Source of the DNA: Anolis sagrei
Lineage: Eukaryota > Chordata > Lepidosauria > Squamata > Anolidae
NCBI RefSeq assembly: GCF_037176765.1
Contig: NC_090023.1
Coordinates: 23,137,366 to 23,201,365, forward strand
Direction: 5' to 3'
Length of the DNA: 64,000 nt
This document shows positions 23,087 to 35,104 of this stretch, piece by piece. Position 1 is the stretch's first letter, and each line of letters opens with the position of its first letter. The position numbers and the translations under genes were made by a program. Below the pieces are notes generated by a model, which had not been told where the DNA came from, ran no database searches, and saw only the letters and a list, made by a program, of their open reading frames with translations.

Positions 23087-23311
23087 GTGTGCATATGTGT
23101 ATGCTTTGGAGTTGCTTATCAATTTATGGTTAGCCCAGAGTTTTATAGGCTTTTAAAAGGCAAGGAATACTCTGAAGTGGTTTTGCAGATTCCTTCCCCT
23201 GAAATATAGTATACAGCACCTGGTATTGGTTGCTAATCTCCCATCCAAGTACTAAACAGGATTGATCCTGCTTAGCTTCCAAGATCAGGCAGGATCTAGT
23301 GTTTTTAGGGT
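23087..23311 (-). mobile_element. 5S rRNA-derived SINE (SINE3 type)
   Basis: On the minus strand the head matches 5S rRNA. The plus strand carries 'cagcacctggtattgg', 'ctcccatccaagtacta' and 'cctgcttagcttccaagatc', the reverse complement of the 5S internal promoter region. The tail 'aggcaaggaatactctgaag' is the body of the SINE, which argues against a plain 5S pseudogene. Confidence 0.8.
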
Positions 23312-23649
23312 TTGTCGGAATGGTGAAAAACAGTCAGTCCTCCATACTGGCTGGAGTTAGGGACCCTGGACCCATCCACCTCCACCCCAGCCCACCCTGC
23401 CTCAAAACCAAAGAAAAAAAATCCCGAGAGAACACCTCTCTAGAAATCTCTAAGTACATTAGTATGACTGATCAAATACCAGTGACATAAAGATTAATAG
23501 AGACACCATTTTGATCATCTCTACAAAAGTTGCACCAACAAATGTGAAGGGCTGATGGTACCTTTTCAGCTGAATTGGAACAGATGGTTTCTTTGTTACG
23601 CATGTTTGAGCAATGGAAGGGGGTTGAGAGGAAAGGTTAGGTGGGTGAC

Positions 23650-24300
23650 TGCCTCATGTTGCAACCAGAAGTGAGCCAACAGTGTGATGTAAAAAAGCCA
23701 ATGGGATTTTGGGCTGCATCAAAAGGAATATTGTGCCTAGATTGAGGGAAGTCATGGTGCCTCTTTATTCTGCTTTGGTTAGATCTCACCTGCAATACTG
23801 TGTCCATTTCTAGTCATCACAGTTCAAAAAAGATATTGACACACTGGAAGATGTCCAGAGGAGGGCGACTAAAATGATCAGAGGTCTAGAGATCATGTCC
23901 CCTGAGGAGCATGTTAAAGAACTGGGTGTTTTGCCTGAAGAAGAGAAGTTTAAGAGGAGACATGATAGTCATGTATAAATATGTGAACGGGTGTCATAAG
24001 GAAGAGAGAGCAAACTTGTTTTCTGCTGCCCTTGAAACTAGGACTAGGAGCAATGGGTTCAATTTAGAGGAAAGTGGTATTTGATCCCACTTGAACATTA
24101 GGAAGAACTTCCTGACCGTACGAGCTGTTCAACAGTGGAACTCTCTGCCTTGGAGTGTGCTGTAAGCTTCTTCCTTGGAAACTCTTAAACAGAGGCTGGA
24201 TGGCCATCTCTCAAGGCCATCTCTTATTTTGATTGTGCTTTTCCTGCATGGCAGGTGATTGGACTAGATGTGGTCTCTTCCAACTCTATTATTACATGAT
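23650..24300 (+). mobile_element. CR1 LINE, 3' part
   Basis: The wording 'gggctgcatcaaaaggaata', 'agatctcacctgcaatactg', 'agaggagggcgactaaaatg' and 'caggtgattggactagatgt' follows the 3' third of CR1 reverse transcriptase through the 3' UTR. The frame is broken in several places, so it is an older copy than the one at 22.6 kb. Confidence 0.85.
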
Positions 24301-25528
24301 TAATGTACTATCAAGATAATTGGCAAGCATATTGGCCCACCCCAAACTGAATGCAGTTGTTGGACTGCTGTAAAACGTTCCATGTGTTCAGTTCCTGGCA
24401 CTTAAGAAAGCGACTGATGCAAAACCCTGGCAGCCTGAAATTCCCCCCGCACTGCCCTGGCTGTCCCCTTTAGACTTACCGCCTGTGGTCTCAATGTCTC
24501 ACTTCCCTATCACTTCCCCCCTTTGTTTCTGCTTCCAGCCTCTTTTCCTATCCATCCCTTTCCTGGACATTACTCATTATCTGCCAGAACTGGCCTTATA
24601 ATGAGACAAAGTGAGCCAGCTATGTCAGGAAGCATATAATTAGAAGCAGAAGGCCGCAGACACACCCTTCCTTTGACTGTGCCTTCTGAATCTTTTTGAC
24701 ATGGGCAGGGTCAGCCTGCACATCATTTCTCATGGGTAAAATGCGTTTATGTGTGGACAAGGTTTCTATAAAACCATGACATATTTTTTCCTCTGGGCCC
24801 ATTTTGGTTCTTTGGGTGGGCAAAGATATATCTTTGCCTTAAGGCAGGATGGGACAGAGTATAGAAACCTACCAGTCTGTTAAAACTAACTACATTGTAC
24901 TGCTTTTTCTTTTTCCCCCCTCAATGAACATACTCTCTAAGAGATTCTGATATTTATAATTTTGCCAAATGCAGGTTGACTGATAACTTTTTGGATGCTC
25001 TTTGCTGCGGCTCGCTCTCCCGCAGGCACCAAAATGGCTGTGTTCTTCTGTTCTCCTTCATTGGACAATTCAGGGCTCAACTACACCAGGCAGTTTAGAT
25101 CAATCTAAATAAGCCCTGGAACAGGGAACCAGAACAATGATGCCAATTCCAGGCTCATTGTATACATGACTGGGGGGCACAACTGTTACTTTGGGGCAGT
25201 GAATTTTACCTCCTCCGTGTTGTCATTGCTTCTGCTCTTAGCTGGCCATGGAGCTCCTTGTGAGCTCCAAGCCATCACAATTACTTCTGCTGATACTGGA
25301 AAGGGGCACCTGCATGATCAGCTTGAAGGCGGGTGGGTGATATTCCTTCTTCTTACTTGAACAGATACCAGGTTCTGATATCAGCAAAGGTACCTGCATG
25401 ACTAAGAGGGCAGATTGCCCAGTCATGTGGGAGCCTCTGTCAATGTCAGAATGGAGTGCCTGTGTGACCAGGAAGGGGAACTCTTCTCTTCGTTATGCTG
25501 GTTATGTGGTGATGTCAGCATACTACCC
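24301..25528. other. No recognised feature
   Basis: Unique-looking sequence. Frames at 25,166-25,426 are short and carry no recognisable domain. Confidence 0.35.
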
Positions 25529-25529
25529 T

Positions 25530-25782
25530 TGTTTTTTTGTCGTGTCAGGAGCGTCCTGTTGTGAGAGAATTGGCCATCTGCAAGGACGTTGCCCAGGGGA
25601 CGCCCGGATGATTTTGATGTTTTTTATCATCCTTGTGGGAGGCTTCTCTCATGTCCTCGCATGAGGAGCTGGAACTGATAAGAGGGAGCTCATCCGCCTC
25701 TCCCCGGATTCGAACCTGCGACCTGTCTTCAGTCCTGTCGGCACAGGGCTTTAACCCACTGTGTTACTGTGGGCTCCATACT
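25530..25782 (-). mobile_element. tRNA-derived SINE
   Basis: The plus strand ends with an inverted tRNA head: 'ggattcgaacctgcgacct' (box B, GGTTCGAATCC on the minus strand) and 'taacccactgtgttactg' (box A). The body carries 'gagagaattggccatctgca' and 'gacgttgcccaggggacgc'. It is better preserved than the relative at 18.2 kb. Confidence 0.8.
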
Positions 25783-26235
25783 ACTCTTGTGATGGCCAAA
25801 AATTTGCATGGAGCTCCATGATCAGCTAAGATCAGCAGTGACAGGGCAATGATCCATCCCCTTTCCCTGTGCAGATGAGTGCAGGGAAAGGGTGATGGCA
25901 TCAGTGTCCTGTCTGGACAGTGGACTGGGCCAAATAGAACTTGATCCAGATTGCCCTGAAGTCACAAGATACTCCAGAGTTTCCCACGAATTCCAAACTG
26001 TCCTCCAACTTTGCTTGAATTTGGGCAAAGCTGGTTGAAACTCAAAAACGCCAGGATACTCACCAAAAGCAGTTGTCTGTTGTGAAGACAGTCAGCCTTG
26101 AGGAGAGTGTGAGGCAGGGGGTGTACTGGCTTGAAGTTGCTTGATGATTTATAGTGGTACCACGAATAACATAGGATTTTCTTAGCCAAGGTACTCTAAG
26201 AGGTTGATTTAACAGTTCCTTCTTTTGTAATACAA
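25783..26235. other. No recognised feature
   Basis: Unique-looking sequence between two SINEs; nothing is identified. Confidence 0.3.
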
Positions 26236-26239
26236 CTAA

Positions 26240-26342
26240 TAGCTGCTGGGTTTTTTTGGCTGTCTCCCATCGAAGTACTAACCAGGACTGACCCAGCTTA
26301 ACTTCCAAGATAAGACAGGATCTGGTGCTTTTCGGTTATTAG
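26240..26342 (-). mobile_element. 5S rRNA-derived SINE fragment
   Basis: The plus strand shows 'gtctcccatcgaagtactaa', 'ccaggactgacccagcttaa' and 'gataagacaggatctggtgc', the reverse complement of 5S rRNA. It is the second 5S-derived copy in 3.2 kb, in the same orientation. Confidence 0.7.
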
Positions 26343-26668
26343 GATCTTAAGACTTGGTACCACATGTGGCAATTTGGATTTAGAAGGGGAGGCTTGAGTT
26401 CAGAAGGATTTAAGGTCAAAAGTTTAAAACTTTTATCAGAATCACAATACAGATGAAGTCCCAACCAGCTAGTATTAGCTGGTTCTGACTCTTGTGACTT
26501 GTCAGTTTTATGCAAAAGAAATGGGAAATTCCCCACAAGTCCATGAGATCAAGGAACACTTTGTCCTTCAGCTTTGTACACCATTGCCTCTGACATCAGT
26601 GGTCTCCGTCTTCCTCATAACTGTGACAACTCACTTCCTGTATTTAACTATGAACTGTGCATGCAGTT

Positions 26669-27362
26669 AGAACACATTTATTTATTTATTTATTTATTTA
26701 TTTGCTTTACTTCTACACCGCTTTTCTCAGCCGGAATGGCGACTCAAAGCGGTTTACATACTACAAGTTATCACAACAATATCGAAAGGCAATTAAAACA
26801 CATTATACAAGACATACAGATCAAACAATCATTATCCTAATCATAGTGCTTCAGCAACAAATCAGAATCCGTAATCATAATCCTTATACCATTTCCTATG
26901 TTGGATTGTCCCATCTTCCTGTATTCCATTGCACTGTTTAGCCAAACGCTTGTTCGTAAAGCCAGGTCTTGACCTTCCTCCGGAACGCCAGCAGCGAAGG
27001 GGCCTGTCTGATGTCTACAGGTAGGGCATTCCACAGCCGAGGGGCCACCACCGAGAAGGCACTGTCCCTCGTCCCCGCCAAGCGCGCTTGTGATGCAGGC
27101 GGGACCGAGAGCAGGGCTCCCCAGACGATCTTAATGTCCTAGTCGGTTCATAGGAGGAGATGCGTTCGGAGAGGTAAGTAGGGCCGGAACCGTTTAGGGC
27201 TTTATAGGCTAAAGCCAGCACCTTGAATTGTGCCCGGTAGCAGATTGGCAGCCAGTGGAGCTGGCGCAACAGAGGAGTGGTGTGCTCCCTGAGTGCCGCT
27301 CCTGTTAGCAACCTGGCTGCCGAGCGTTGGACCATTTGAAGCTTCCGAGCAGTCTTCAAGGG
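26669..27362 (-). mobile_element. L2-clade LINE 3' end
   Basis: The minus-strand frame 27,015-27,512 reads PLKTARKLQMVQRSAARLLT, RQLHWLPICYRAQFKVLAL and TYLSERISSYEPTRTLRSSG. One shift near the end interrupts the usual FSVVAPRLWN segment. The (ATTT)n tail lies at 26,670-26,702. The 5' truncation is near 27,362. Confidence 0.85.
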
Positions 27363-27880
27363 TTCTGTATTTCCATATATTTTCTTCCTTTGACATAAGT
27401 CTTGACCTAGATTGAGCTGACTTGCTTGGCATAGTGTAAATTTCCACCAGATTACTTTATGCTGCTGCCGAAGAGAATAGCAGTGAATCCTTCCCCCAGA
27501 GTGCTGCTGCATGGGCTTATTCCAGTTGATCTTTCATACCAAACACAAAAGGAGGACTCTTGAACTGCCATGCTGGGAACTTGGGAGCAGTTGGAACATG
27601 TCTGAAAGTAGTTCCATACTTGATCAGAGGTCAGAACACAGCAATCAGTGGAAGACCTCTGGCGGCAATGTTGTGTGAGATGGTGCAAGATACTAGCTTC
27701 TTGCACAATAACATTCAAAATATCTGTGCTGGCATAAGCTGGCCAATATATTACACCACCATACTTATATTAATAAAAGGTGGCCAATAATTGGGTATTG
27801 AGTCCAGACTGAAATGACTCTACATCCCTACATGAGCGTTCAGGTTTCATTTTGGAAGAAAAGTGGGAGAGCAGAAGAAT
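27363..27880 (-). other. Unassigned coding-like stretch
   Basis: The minus-strand frame 27,452-27,718 reads ASILHHLTQHCRQRSSTDCC and YFQTCSNCSQVPSMAVQ. The spacing of His and Cys hints at a zinc-binding module, but I cannot assign a family. It sits directly beside the L2 5' junction. Confidence 0.2.
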
Positions 27881-27884
27881 CTCT

Positions 27885-28142
27885 TGGAATCATAGAGTTG
27901 GCAGAGATCACGCGGGCCATCCAGTCCAACCCCCTGCCATGCAGGAAAAGTACCATCAAAGTACCCCTGACAGATGGTCATCCTGCCTCTATTTAAAAGC
28001 GTCCAAGGCAGGAGCTTCCACCACACTCCAAGGCAGAGAGTTCCACTGCTGAACAGCTCTTACAGTCAGGAAGTTCTTCCTAATGTTCAGGTGGAATTTC
28101 CTTTCCTGTCATTTATTTTGAACCTATTCCTCCAAGACATAG
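27885..28142 (-). mobile_element. CR1 LINE 3' end
   Basis: On the plus strand 'ggaatcatagagttggcaga', 'atccagtccaaccccctgcc', 'aaggcagagagttccactgc' and 'tcaggaagttcttcctaatg' are the reverse complement of the CR1 3' terminus. A sister copy interrupts the Penelope-like element at 49.4 kb. Confidence 0.85.
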
Positions 28143-29204
28143 TTCCCAGGGAAGCAAATTAATTTGTATTAACTGCAGGGTATTTATGGCACCTTGACTT
28201 TGGGAAAAGGTCCCACCTCAGCATTTTTTGTTAATGCTTATTCTACATTACAGTTTTACAGTATGGAAGAGGACAACTTCCAAAGAAAGTTTGTTCATAT
28301 CTCAAAAGGTGTTATTAAGTGCTAGCCTGCATGTGAACAAGTTTTATCATTCGTAACTGATTTCTTGAAATCTTGTTGGGTAGACCAATTGAACCAACAG
28401 CTGAATGATGAGTGAGAATGTAGGTTAAATCAAACCAACTCAATGGCTCTACTCCAGTTGAGAAAGGAGTATGTAGGCTATTAAATTCATGCCCCTATTG
28501 ACATTTGTTTGCTTGGTTGATTATTTGTTTAACATCTTGCCTGTCTCCCAGCATGGGTTCCAAGGCAGTGTGCTTTAAAAGCACAATACAAGAAGCACAA
28601 AAACTCAAAACATAATTCAACTGAAATTTTATTTCAAAGAGACAGCTAAAGCCCAGTGTAAAACAGCATTAAATGCTTTAAACATAATAAAATAAATGCA
28701 TTGCATAACTCCCATAAAAGTCTTATCTGCTACAGAACACTAAAAGTTTCTTTAAGTAAAAAATTTCTCAATCTGCTAGCAATACCATCACACTAGCAGT
28801 TAAAGAGCTAACTTGGGCAATGATTGCTGGGAAAAATGGAATGTCAACACAGAAGAATCCCCTTGGGAAGATAGGGTGCAACAAATGTGTAATTCATTTT
28901 GCAATAAGCAGAACATGTGGCAATATCTAAGCAATATTTGAAATAACAGGTTTATTTAAGGCACATACATTTATCTGGGGTGTCTATAAACCATGAAGGA
29001 TAACAACTGTCAAAGGGTCACCCACCATGGGTACCCAAACCAAATGGAGGATTGCCATCAGTGTAAGCAAGGAAGATAAAAACTTACACTGCAAACCTGG
29101 ACTTGATTAAAAGGCATTCCTTCTGCTTTGGGATCATGATAATTTTAGTATTATAGAATCCAGGGAGTCCTAATGAAGAATGTGCTATGTCCTCACCAAC
29201 ACAC

Positions 29205-29205
<1 letters not shown>
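28143..29205. other. No confident feature
   Basis: AT-rich unique-looking sequence. The 28,560-28,640 area is A-rich with repeated 'agcacaa' wording, but no family is assigned. Confidence 0.3.
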
Positions 29206-29242
<37 letters not shown>

Positions 29243-29430
29243 GAAGAAGAAGAAGAAGTCAGACAGAGTTTTGGAGCGCAATACTCCTGACCTCATGGTT
29301 TGGATCGTCAATGTTGCAATCCCAGGTGACAGCAGGATTGAAGAGAAATAACTGGAAAAGCTGAGACAATACGAGGATTTAAAGATCGAACTGCAAAGAC
29401 TCTGGCAAGACATCCACATTAGTTTATAAT
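29206..29430 (+). mobile_element. R4/Dong-like LINE fragment next to a (TAA)n microsatellite
   Basis: After (AAT)n and (AAG)n repeats at 29,206-29,257, one frame reads NTPDLMVWIVNVAIPGDSRI, then (after a stop) LEKLRQYEDLKIELQRLW. This motif pair is typical of the C-terminal part of an R4/Dong-type LINE protein. That clade is known to target TAA repeats, which fits the position. Clade assignment is from memory of the motif. Confidence 0.45.
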
Positions 29431-29630
29431 TCTTTGGTAAAATAAGTTGTAATAACTAAACCTTGTGTAAACCTTTTGACAACATAAGAGTGACCTCAAC
29501 AAAGATTTTTGCATACTAACCAGGAAAGATAGACACACATACTCCACATCATTGAAGAGAGAAAAATGCAAATATTTTTTCAAGGGAAACAAGGACTCAG
29601 GAAAGCACCTCCTTTTGTCCCCTTCAGCTC

Positions 29631-30720
29631 TTGTCAACTGAAAGGTTTATCTTCTTACTTCCTTTTTCTTCATCTCCAGCCATGTTTCTCCTTCCATATG
29701 ACATGGTACCAGGAACAGCAGGAATGGAGGGGAAGAAAAAGAATTCTCTGGGTGTATTTTTACTCAAAGAATTCAGGAATTCTAAAGGCTCCCCAATGAA
29801 GTGGAAAGGGCTGAATGAAAGCATGTTGTCGACCATGGACCCCTTCCCCTGGGGTCAAATTATATTAAATTATCTCGCAAGGGACAGTGGGGACAAGCCA
29901 CGGCTGGCACAAGCCTTTTATTTTTATGAAAACCATTTTGCAAACATCCAGAGGTATGGAGAGGCCCAGCAGCATGCTTTATTCCAATCAATTCAGGCTA
30001 TTGGAGTGGAGCTGGCCCAGGATACTTTCTGCAACATTCTTTCCCTTATTCAGTTTATCACGAATATTACCCTTGCAATAAAGGTGCACTGCAGTACGTT
30101 ATCCTCTATTCTTGTCTCCTGTGCCTTTCTCTCCCACTTTCGCCTCCTGCAGCTGGCCCTGGTGGCTACATGGCCCACACGCCCCCCCCCCCCCCCGCCC
30201 CTTGGAGTGGGGCTATTTCCCTCTCTTTCCCTTATAATTCACTTATAATTCATCCAAATGGAACCTATACCAACTCCTTCCCCCATAGGTGCCCCGGTTC
30301 CCTTGGTTGGAAGTCCCCACTATCCATGGATCCCTATTGTATTCCCATTTATATCCTTGTATGAAAAACATCATTTGGAGTATGAAACTACCCCGCAAGA
30401 CGTTCATGACCTTTTGTCAGCACCTCATGACTCGGAATTCCCTTCAGCAGTCTTCCTGGGCATCATCTCAACTATAGAGGAATCACCCATCATCTCTGGG
30501 GCCAATCCATCTCTATTGGCCCCATAGACCCTGGTGTGCAGAGGACAACAGGAGCCTGTGTTTGGACCACCAATCCTTTGTGCAGCTACTTACATTTGGC
30601 ATTCTAGCTACCCAAAAGGCCAAATGAGACACAGACAGGTTGAAGTGAAAATCAGAGGCTTTGTTCTCAATGGCCAGAGAGAATGTCAGCAGAGATAGCC
30701 CTGCAAAGAACTGACATACC
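29631..30720 (+). other. Unidentified coding-like stretch, possibly a fossil gag-like segment
   Basis: A long open frame (29,631-30,248) includes FPWGQIILNYLARDSGDKP and YGEAQQHALFQSIQAIGVE, followed by a proline-rich run encoded over a C-tract. A separate open frame covers 30,258-30,527. Composition and the proline-rich hinge recall a retroelement gag region, but no zinc knuckle, protease or RT motif was recognised. Captured host sequence is an alternative. It is treated as a broken fossil of unknown family. Confidence 0.2.
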
Positions 30721-32150
30721 CAATGCAAAAATGTAGAAATATTTAGAGCACTTTGACAGCAGTTTGAAAAAAAGGACTTCTGCTGCTCCGAGTGTGATTG
30801 TGATCTTTCTTCATCACAGTAGAAACTAGCCTTTCACTTCTGTGCTGTTAAAGCTGTCACACCCATCAGGACATGTTTTATAAGCATGTGCGAATTTGTT
30901 GAAACACATAAGGGTGAAGACTCGGGTATCCTGACCTGTATCTGTTTTGCTGCTATAAATCAAGATATTAATGGAAATACTGAATATTAACATGGCTGTG
31001 ATGAAATATTATGCACAGGACAACTAAACACACGTAGCAGCAATCTACCCTCATTTTAGAAAAAATCTCTAAATTGTAGATTTCACAGTCAAAATATAAC
31101 TGCATGGAATGACAAAGTAAATTTAATTATCTGGTTAATATAGCCATGGGAAAGCCATTCTTGATGTCAGGAAAATAGCCTGAATTGATTGGAATAAAGC
31201 ATGCTTCACCTAAATAGATCAGGCCTGCACTGCATGTCGCCCTACAGGTGTTTCATGGTTCAGCTCCCAGAATTCTTGAACATTGGACAAGTTGGCTAGG
31301 GTTTCTGGGAGTTCAGGCTGTGCAGGCCTGAAACAGACAATGAAAACAAGAAATTAATGGACATGAAAAACAACAAAACACCTTTATGAATTGGCCTACT
31401 GTTTTAAGTATATTCAAAATAATGCATTTAATAATTGTCCTTATATAGAAATAATAGTCACTCACTTGTTGTGAGGCACCACCCCACAATCTCACAAAAC
31501 AATGGTGTGAGACAGGTGTGTGTGCATGTATGTGTATCAGTACTGAGTACAATATAAGGAAATATTACCACATTGTTTATGTAAAACTACTTCATAAGTT
31601 TCAACTTCCAAAGAAGGTTCAGCCAAAAGGCTTGGAGACATCCTGCCACATGGGATTGTATTAATTAACAATAAACCCATTCACTCTTTCAAATAGCTTT
31701 CCATTTTAAAATAACTAAAATAAAAAAGTACAAAGAAATGCACTCAATATTGCCACAACATCATACTTTCTTTTGGATGTCTAAAATTGGCTGCACAATG
31801 TTATCTTTGTTTTCCCTAGAGCTCAGAGGACTTTTTGTGAAACGAAACCAATGGATGAAATCTGGTTCATTTATTTTTGGAACTTCCTCTTCCAGTTCTT
31901 CAATTAAAAAAAGACTTTCAGGGCACCTTTAAATGGAATAAATAAAGGAGTCCTTAAGCCAACTATCTAAAAGTTACAGAAAACAAAAAGAGACTGGAAC
32001 TGCACTGTGAATACCAAAATCCTCGGATGATCAAGTCCCATTATATACAATGGTGTAGTAAAATAATTCCCTTTTATAATGTGGCAAACAAATGAGTGTC
32101 AAAGCAAGCCTGGGATCTTCAAAATGGTGGTCATGCATCAGGTTATGCCT
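30721..32150. other. Mostly unassigned; one MITE-like palindrome
   Basis: At 31,226-31,328 'aggcctgcactgca' and 'tgtgcaggcctg' form the ends of a short palindromic repeat with 'ctcccagaattcttgaac' inside. The remainder is AT-rich unique sequence. Confidence 0.35.
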
Positions 32151-32189
32151 ATACATCAGTGTTGTGCTTAGCACATGGTAAAATCTATG

Positions 32190-32402
32190 TTTGCTCTTGT
32201 ATTTTTTCTACCAGGGCAACTTTATATGGAATCCATGGATTTGCAGATTGGAGGGGGTATTCAGAATTGTTGTCCATACAATGTTGTCCATTGCTCTGGA
32301 AGACCTAGAGATCTTTAGAGAGAACATTTCAATCAAATCCTTGTATACTGAAATCTGTAAAAGTCAAACCAACCAATGTGGAGGGCCAACTGTACTCGTT
32401 TG
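32190..32402. mobile_element. Mariner/Tigger-like MITE remnant
   Basis: The wording 'tggatttgcagattggaggg' on the left and 'ctgaaatctgtaaaagtcaa...gtggagggccaactgtact' on the right are diverged inverted relatives of the Tigger-type terminus. No transposase is seen. Confidence 0.4.
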
Positions 32403-32659
32403 AGTAATCTGCAAAGGAAGTGAATTCTGCAAAGGTGACTCCAATAGAGAACTTTAGGGAGGATCTCCGTTCTTTTCATTTACATTTCCAGAAATTTGAT
32501 TTGAGCACCTTCAAAGCATGTCACAAAGAGAGTGGTTTGCCTTTGTACCACATTTTGAAGATCTTAGCCCTTTCAGGAGAGATTATCTTAATACTGTGCT
32601 TCCATGTGTTTGCAAATTCCCATGGACATTGACAATTGGCCTCTTCCTTTCTTGGTTTC

Positions 32660-32885
32660 AGAGGACTCCAGCTACATGTACACTGTACAGTTAATGCAGT
32701 CTGACACCATTTTAATTGCTATGGCTCAAGACCATGGAATCCTGAGAGTTGAAGTTTGTTGGGGGACCAGCACTATTTGGTAAACAAGGCTAAAGACCTT
32801 ATAAGGCTACAACTCCTGTGATTCTACAGGATTGAACCATGTGTTAAAGTGGTTCTAAACCGTACTGAGACTATAGTGTTGATGT
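32660..32885. mobile_element. Palindromic MITE, diverged
   Basis: Left 'tgcagtctgacaccatttta' and right 'gttaaagtggttctaaaccg' are inverted partners around 'tggtaaacaaggctaaagac'. The same family appears at 34.64-34.86 kb and as a half copy at 51.1 kb. Confidence 0.6.
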
Positions 32886-33285
32886 GCCTTCAGTCAAGGT
32901 CTCAATATTTACTTACTAAGATAATATTCCATTTGAGTTCTCAGCAGCATGAAAGGAGGAAAGTTCTTGCCACACTGTAATGGAACAGATAAGCAATCGA
33001 CAGGAGAAAATTCATAGGTCATGGTAACTATAAATGTTAAACCTTGGTTTAGATTAGAGAAAGCACTGGGTTGGCAAATGATCTTTCTCTCTCTTATCAA
33101 AAATGTAAAACAGAAACTCCACAGTGTTAAATTCCAAAGTCATTTTCAAAAGCCATCATATGAATGGCCTCTCAGGACTTCTCACACTAGAGGCATTATC
33201 AGTTTCTTTATTCTTATTTAGTTTTGATTTATGCACAGGAATTCCCCTGTGGGAAAGACAATTTATCATTATTTAAATCAATGTA

Positions 33286-33487
33286 AAACTTATGCCTGGG
33301 GTTCATTTCTGTAGGAGGGGGTTTGCCTACTATGCAAGACAGACAACAGAAAATTCCTAAATCTGTGTCTAATTCTTGTTTCTTTGGGGGTGTGGGTGTG
33401 ACAATAAATTACTTTTGAAACTATGTGGTTGTGACTTTTCATTTCAGTATTAAGTATTCATTAAAAATGAACCCCAGGCATAAGTTT
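33286..33487. repeat. Perfect 23-bp inverted repeat with 156-bp spacer
   Basis: AAACTTATGCCTGGGG plus TTCATTT at 33,286-33,308 is the exact reverse complement of 33,465-33,487. The spacer has no recognised content. It may be a MITE or a local inverted duplication. Confidence 0.8.
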
Positions 33488-33861
33488 CCCTAATGAGGAT
33501 AGTTACTGAATCTTCCCAGGGCAATTTTTGGTGGTCATGTGCTTTGTGTGACTAAAACACCAATATTTACACTATAAATTCATTTGAATTAGTTTGGACA
33601 ATTATCCTACCTTTTGACTTGTACCTCCCAAATGAACCAAATCATGTTCTTCTAAGGGACCCCATTTTCATCAATATGCAAACACCACATGCTCCCTCTT
33701 TTTTTCTTTTTGAAGAGACATTTCCCTTATCTTACTTATGTATCATAACCAGTGTTAGAAAAGGTAAGGTTTGCATTTGGTGAGTAATGGAACAAATATA
33801 CCCTAGAAACAGATCAGTAATGTTGTGATGTGAAAAGGTGCAAAACGGATTATTACACTTC

Positions 33862-34325
33862 CTAGTTGTTTGTTGTTTATTTGTTCAGTCGCTTCCGACT
33901 CTCCGTGACCTCATGGACCAGCCCACGCCAGAGCCCCCTGTCGGCCATAGCCACCCCCACTTCCTTCAGAATCAAGCCAGACTTCAAGGATACCATTCAT
34001 CCACATTGCCCTTGGTCGATCCTTCTTCCTTTTTCCTTCCATTTTCCCCAGCAGCATTGTCTTCTCTAAGCTTTCCTGTCTTCTCATTATGTGGCCCAAT
34101 GACTTCATCTTTGCCTCTAATATCCTTGCCTCTAGTGAGCAGCTAGGCATTATTTCCTGGAGTATGGACTGTTTGATCTTCTTGTGGTCCAAGGCACTCT
34201 CTGAATTTTCCTCCAACACCAAAGTTCAAAAAGCTTCTATCTTCCTTCGCTCAGCCTTCCGTGTGTTCTAGCTCTCACATCCATAGGTTACTACGGGGAA
34301 TACCATTGCTTTAATTATTCCTAGG
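33862..34325 (-). mobile_element. BovB LINE 3' end
   Basis: The minus-strand frame 33,911-34,222 reads ESALDHKKIKQSILQEIMPS, LEARILEAKMKSLGHIMRRQ and EKTMLLGKMEGKRKKDRPRA, the C-terminal BovB reverse transcriptase region. The plus strand shows the reverse of the tail ('tttgttcagtcgcttccgac'). The reading frame is open for over 300 bp. Confidence 0.85.
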
Positions 34326-34644
34326 AGCTTCCTTTAAAAAGTTAGAAAGAAATTCTATTGGCATATTTTAAAATTGCCCTTCTACAATATAGGGTAGACA
34401 TACATTTGTGGGATAGTGTATGTAACCAAATTCATAAGGGAAGCCAAGATTCTTGGAAGTCTATTCATATTTCTTGAATCAACATTTGACTCTTATATGT
34501 TCTGTCAAGTTTTCTCAGTCCTTGAGATGTCGTGGCAACTGTCAGTATAAGGTTCGGGAGGTATGTTTTTGAGACTCCTCAAGGTTCCCCCAAACTCTTG
34601 TATTTCTTCACATGGGCCCATATGTTACAATTCCCTCCTCCAGA

Positions 34645-34858
34645 TCCTGGGGTGCATCCACACTGAAGAATTAATGCAGCTTGACACCACTTTAACTTTC
34701 ATGACTCAATGCTATGGAATCTCGCGATTTGTAGTTTGGTGAAGCACCAGCAATCTTTGGCAAAGGCACCAAATACCCTGTAAAACTACAAGCCCCAGGA
34801 TACCATAGCATCAAACCTCTTCAGTTCTGCAATGTAGATGAACTTCTCATCTCAGGCA
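34645..34858. mobile_element. Palindromic MITE
   Basis: Left 'ggggtgcatccacactgaag', 'ttgacaccactttaac' and 'gatttgtagtttggtgaagc' are mirrored by right 'aaactacaagccccagg', 'atagcatcaaacctc' and 'gcaatgtagatgaactt'. No coding capacity. Confidence 0.65.
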
Positions 34859-35104
34859 AAGATGCCTTGGTGTCACATCCTCTACCAGGGAAGTTACACT
34901 GCAGATGAAGTAATAATTTTCCTTAATGGGTTAGGTTGGAAACCAGATAGTGACAAAATTGAAGATCCAATTCTGAAATAACTTCTTCTTTTTCTGTATT
35001 TACCAATAATGGGAACAAATGTGTTTCTTAGCCAGAAATATTGCCAGTAATCAGTCTTGTTAGTCAGTTTACTGGAATGCCCTTCAGTATGACATCATAT
35101 ACGA

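Noticed and set aside
23213-23311. 5S rRNA gene
   Set aside because: Diverged from 5S at many positions and joined to a SINE body; a retroposed SINE head, not a functional 5S gene.
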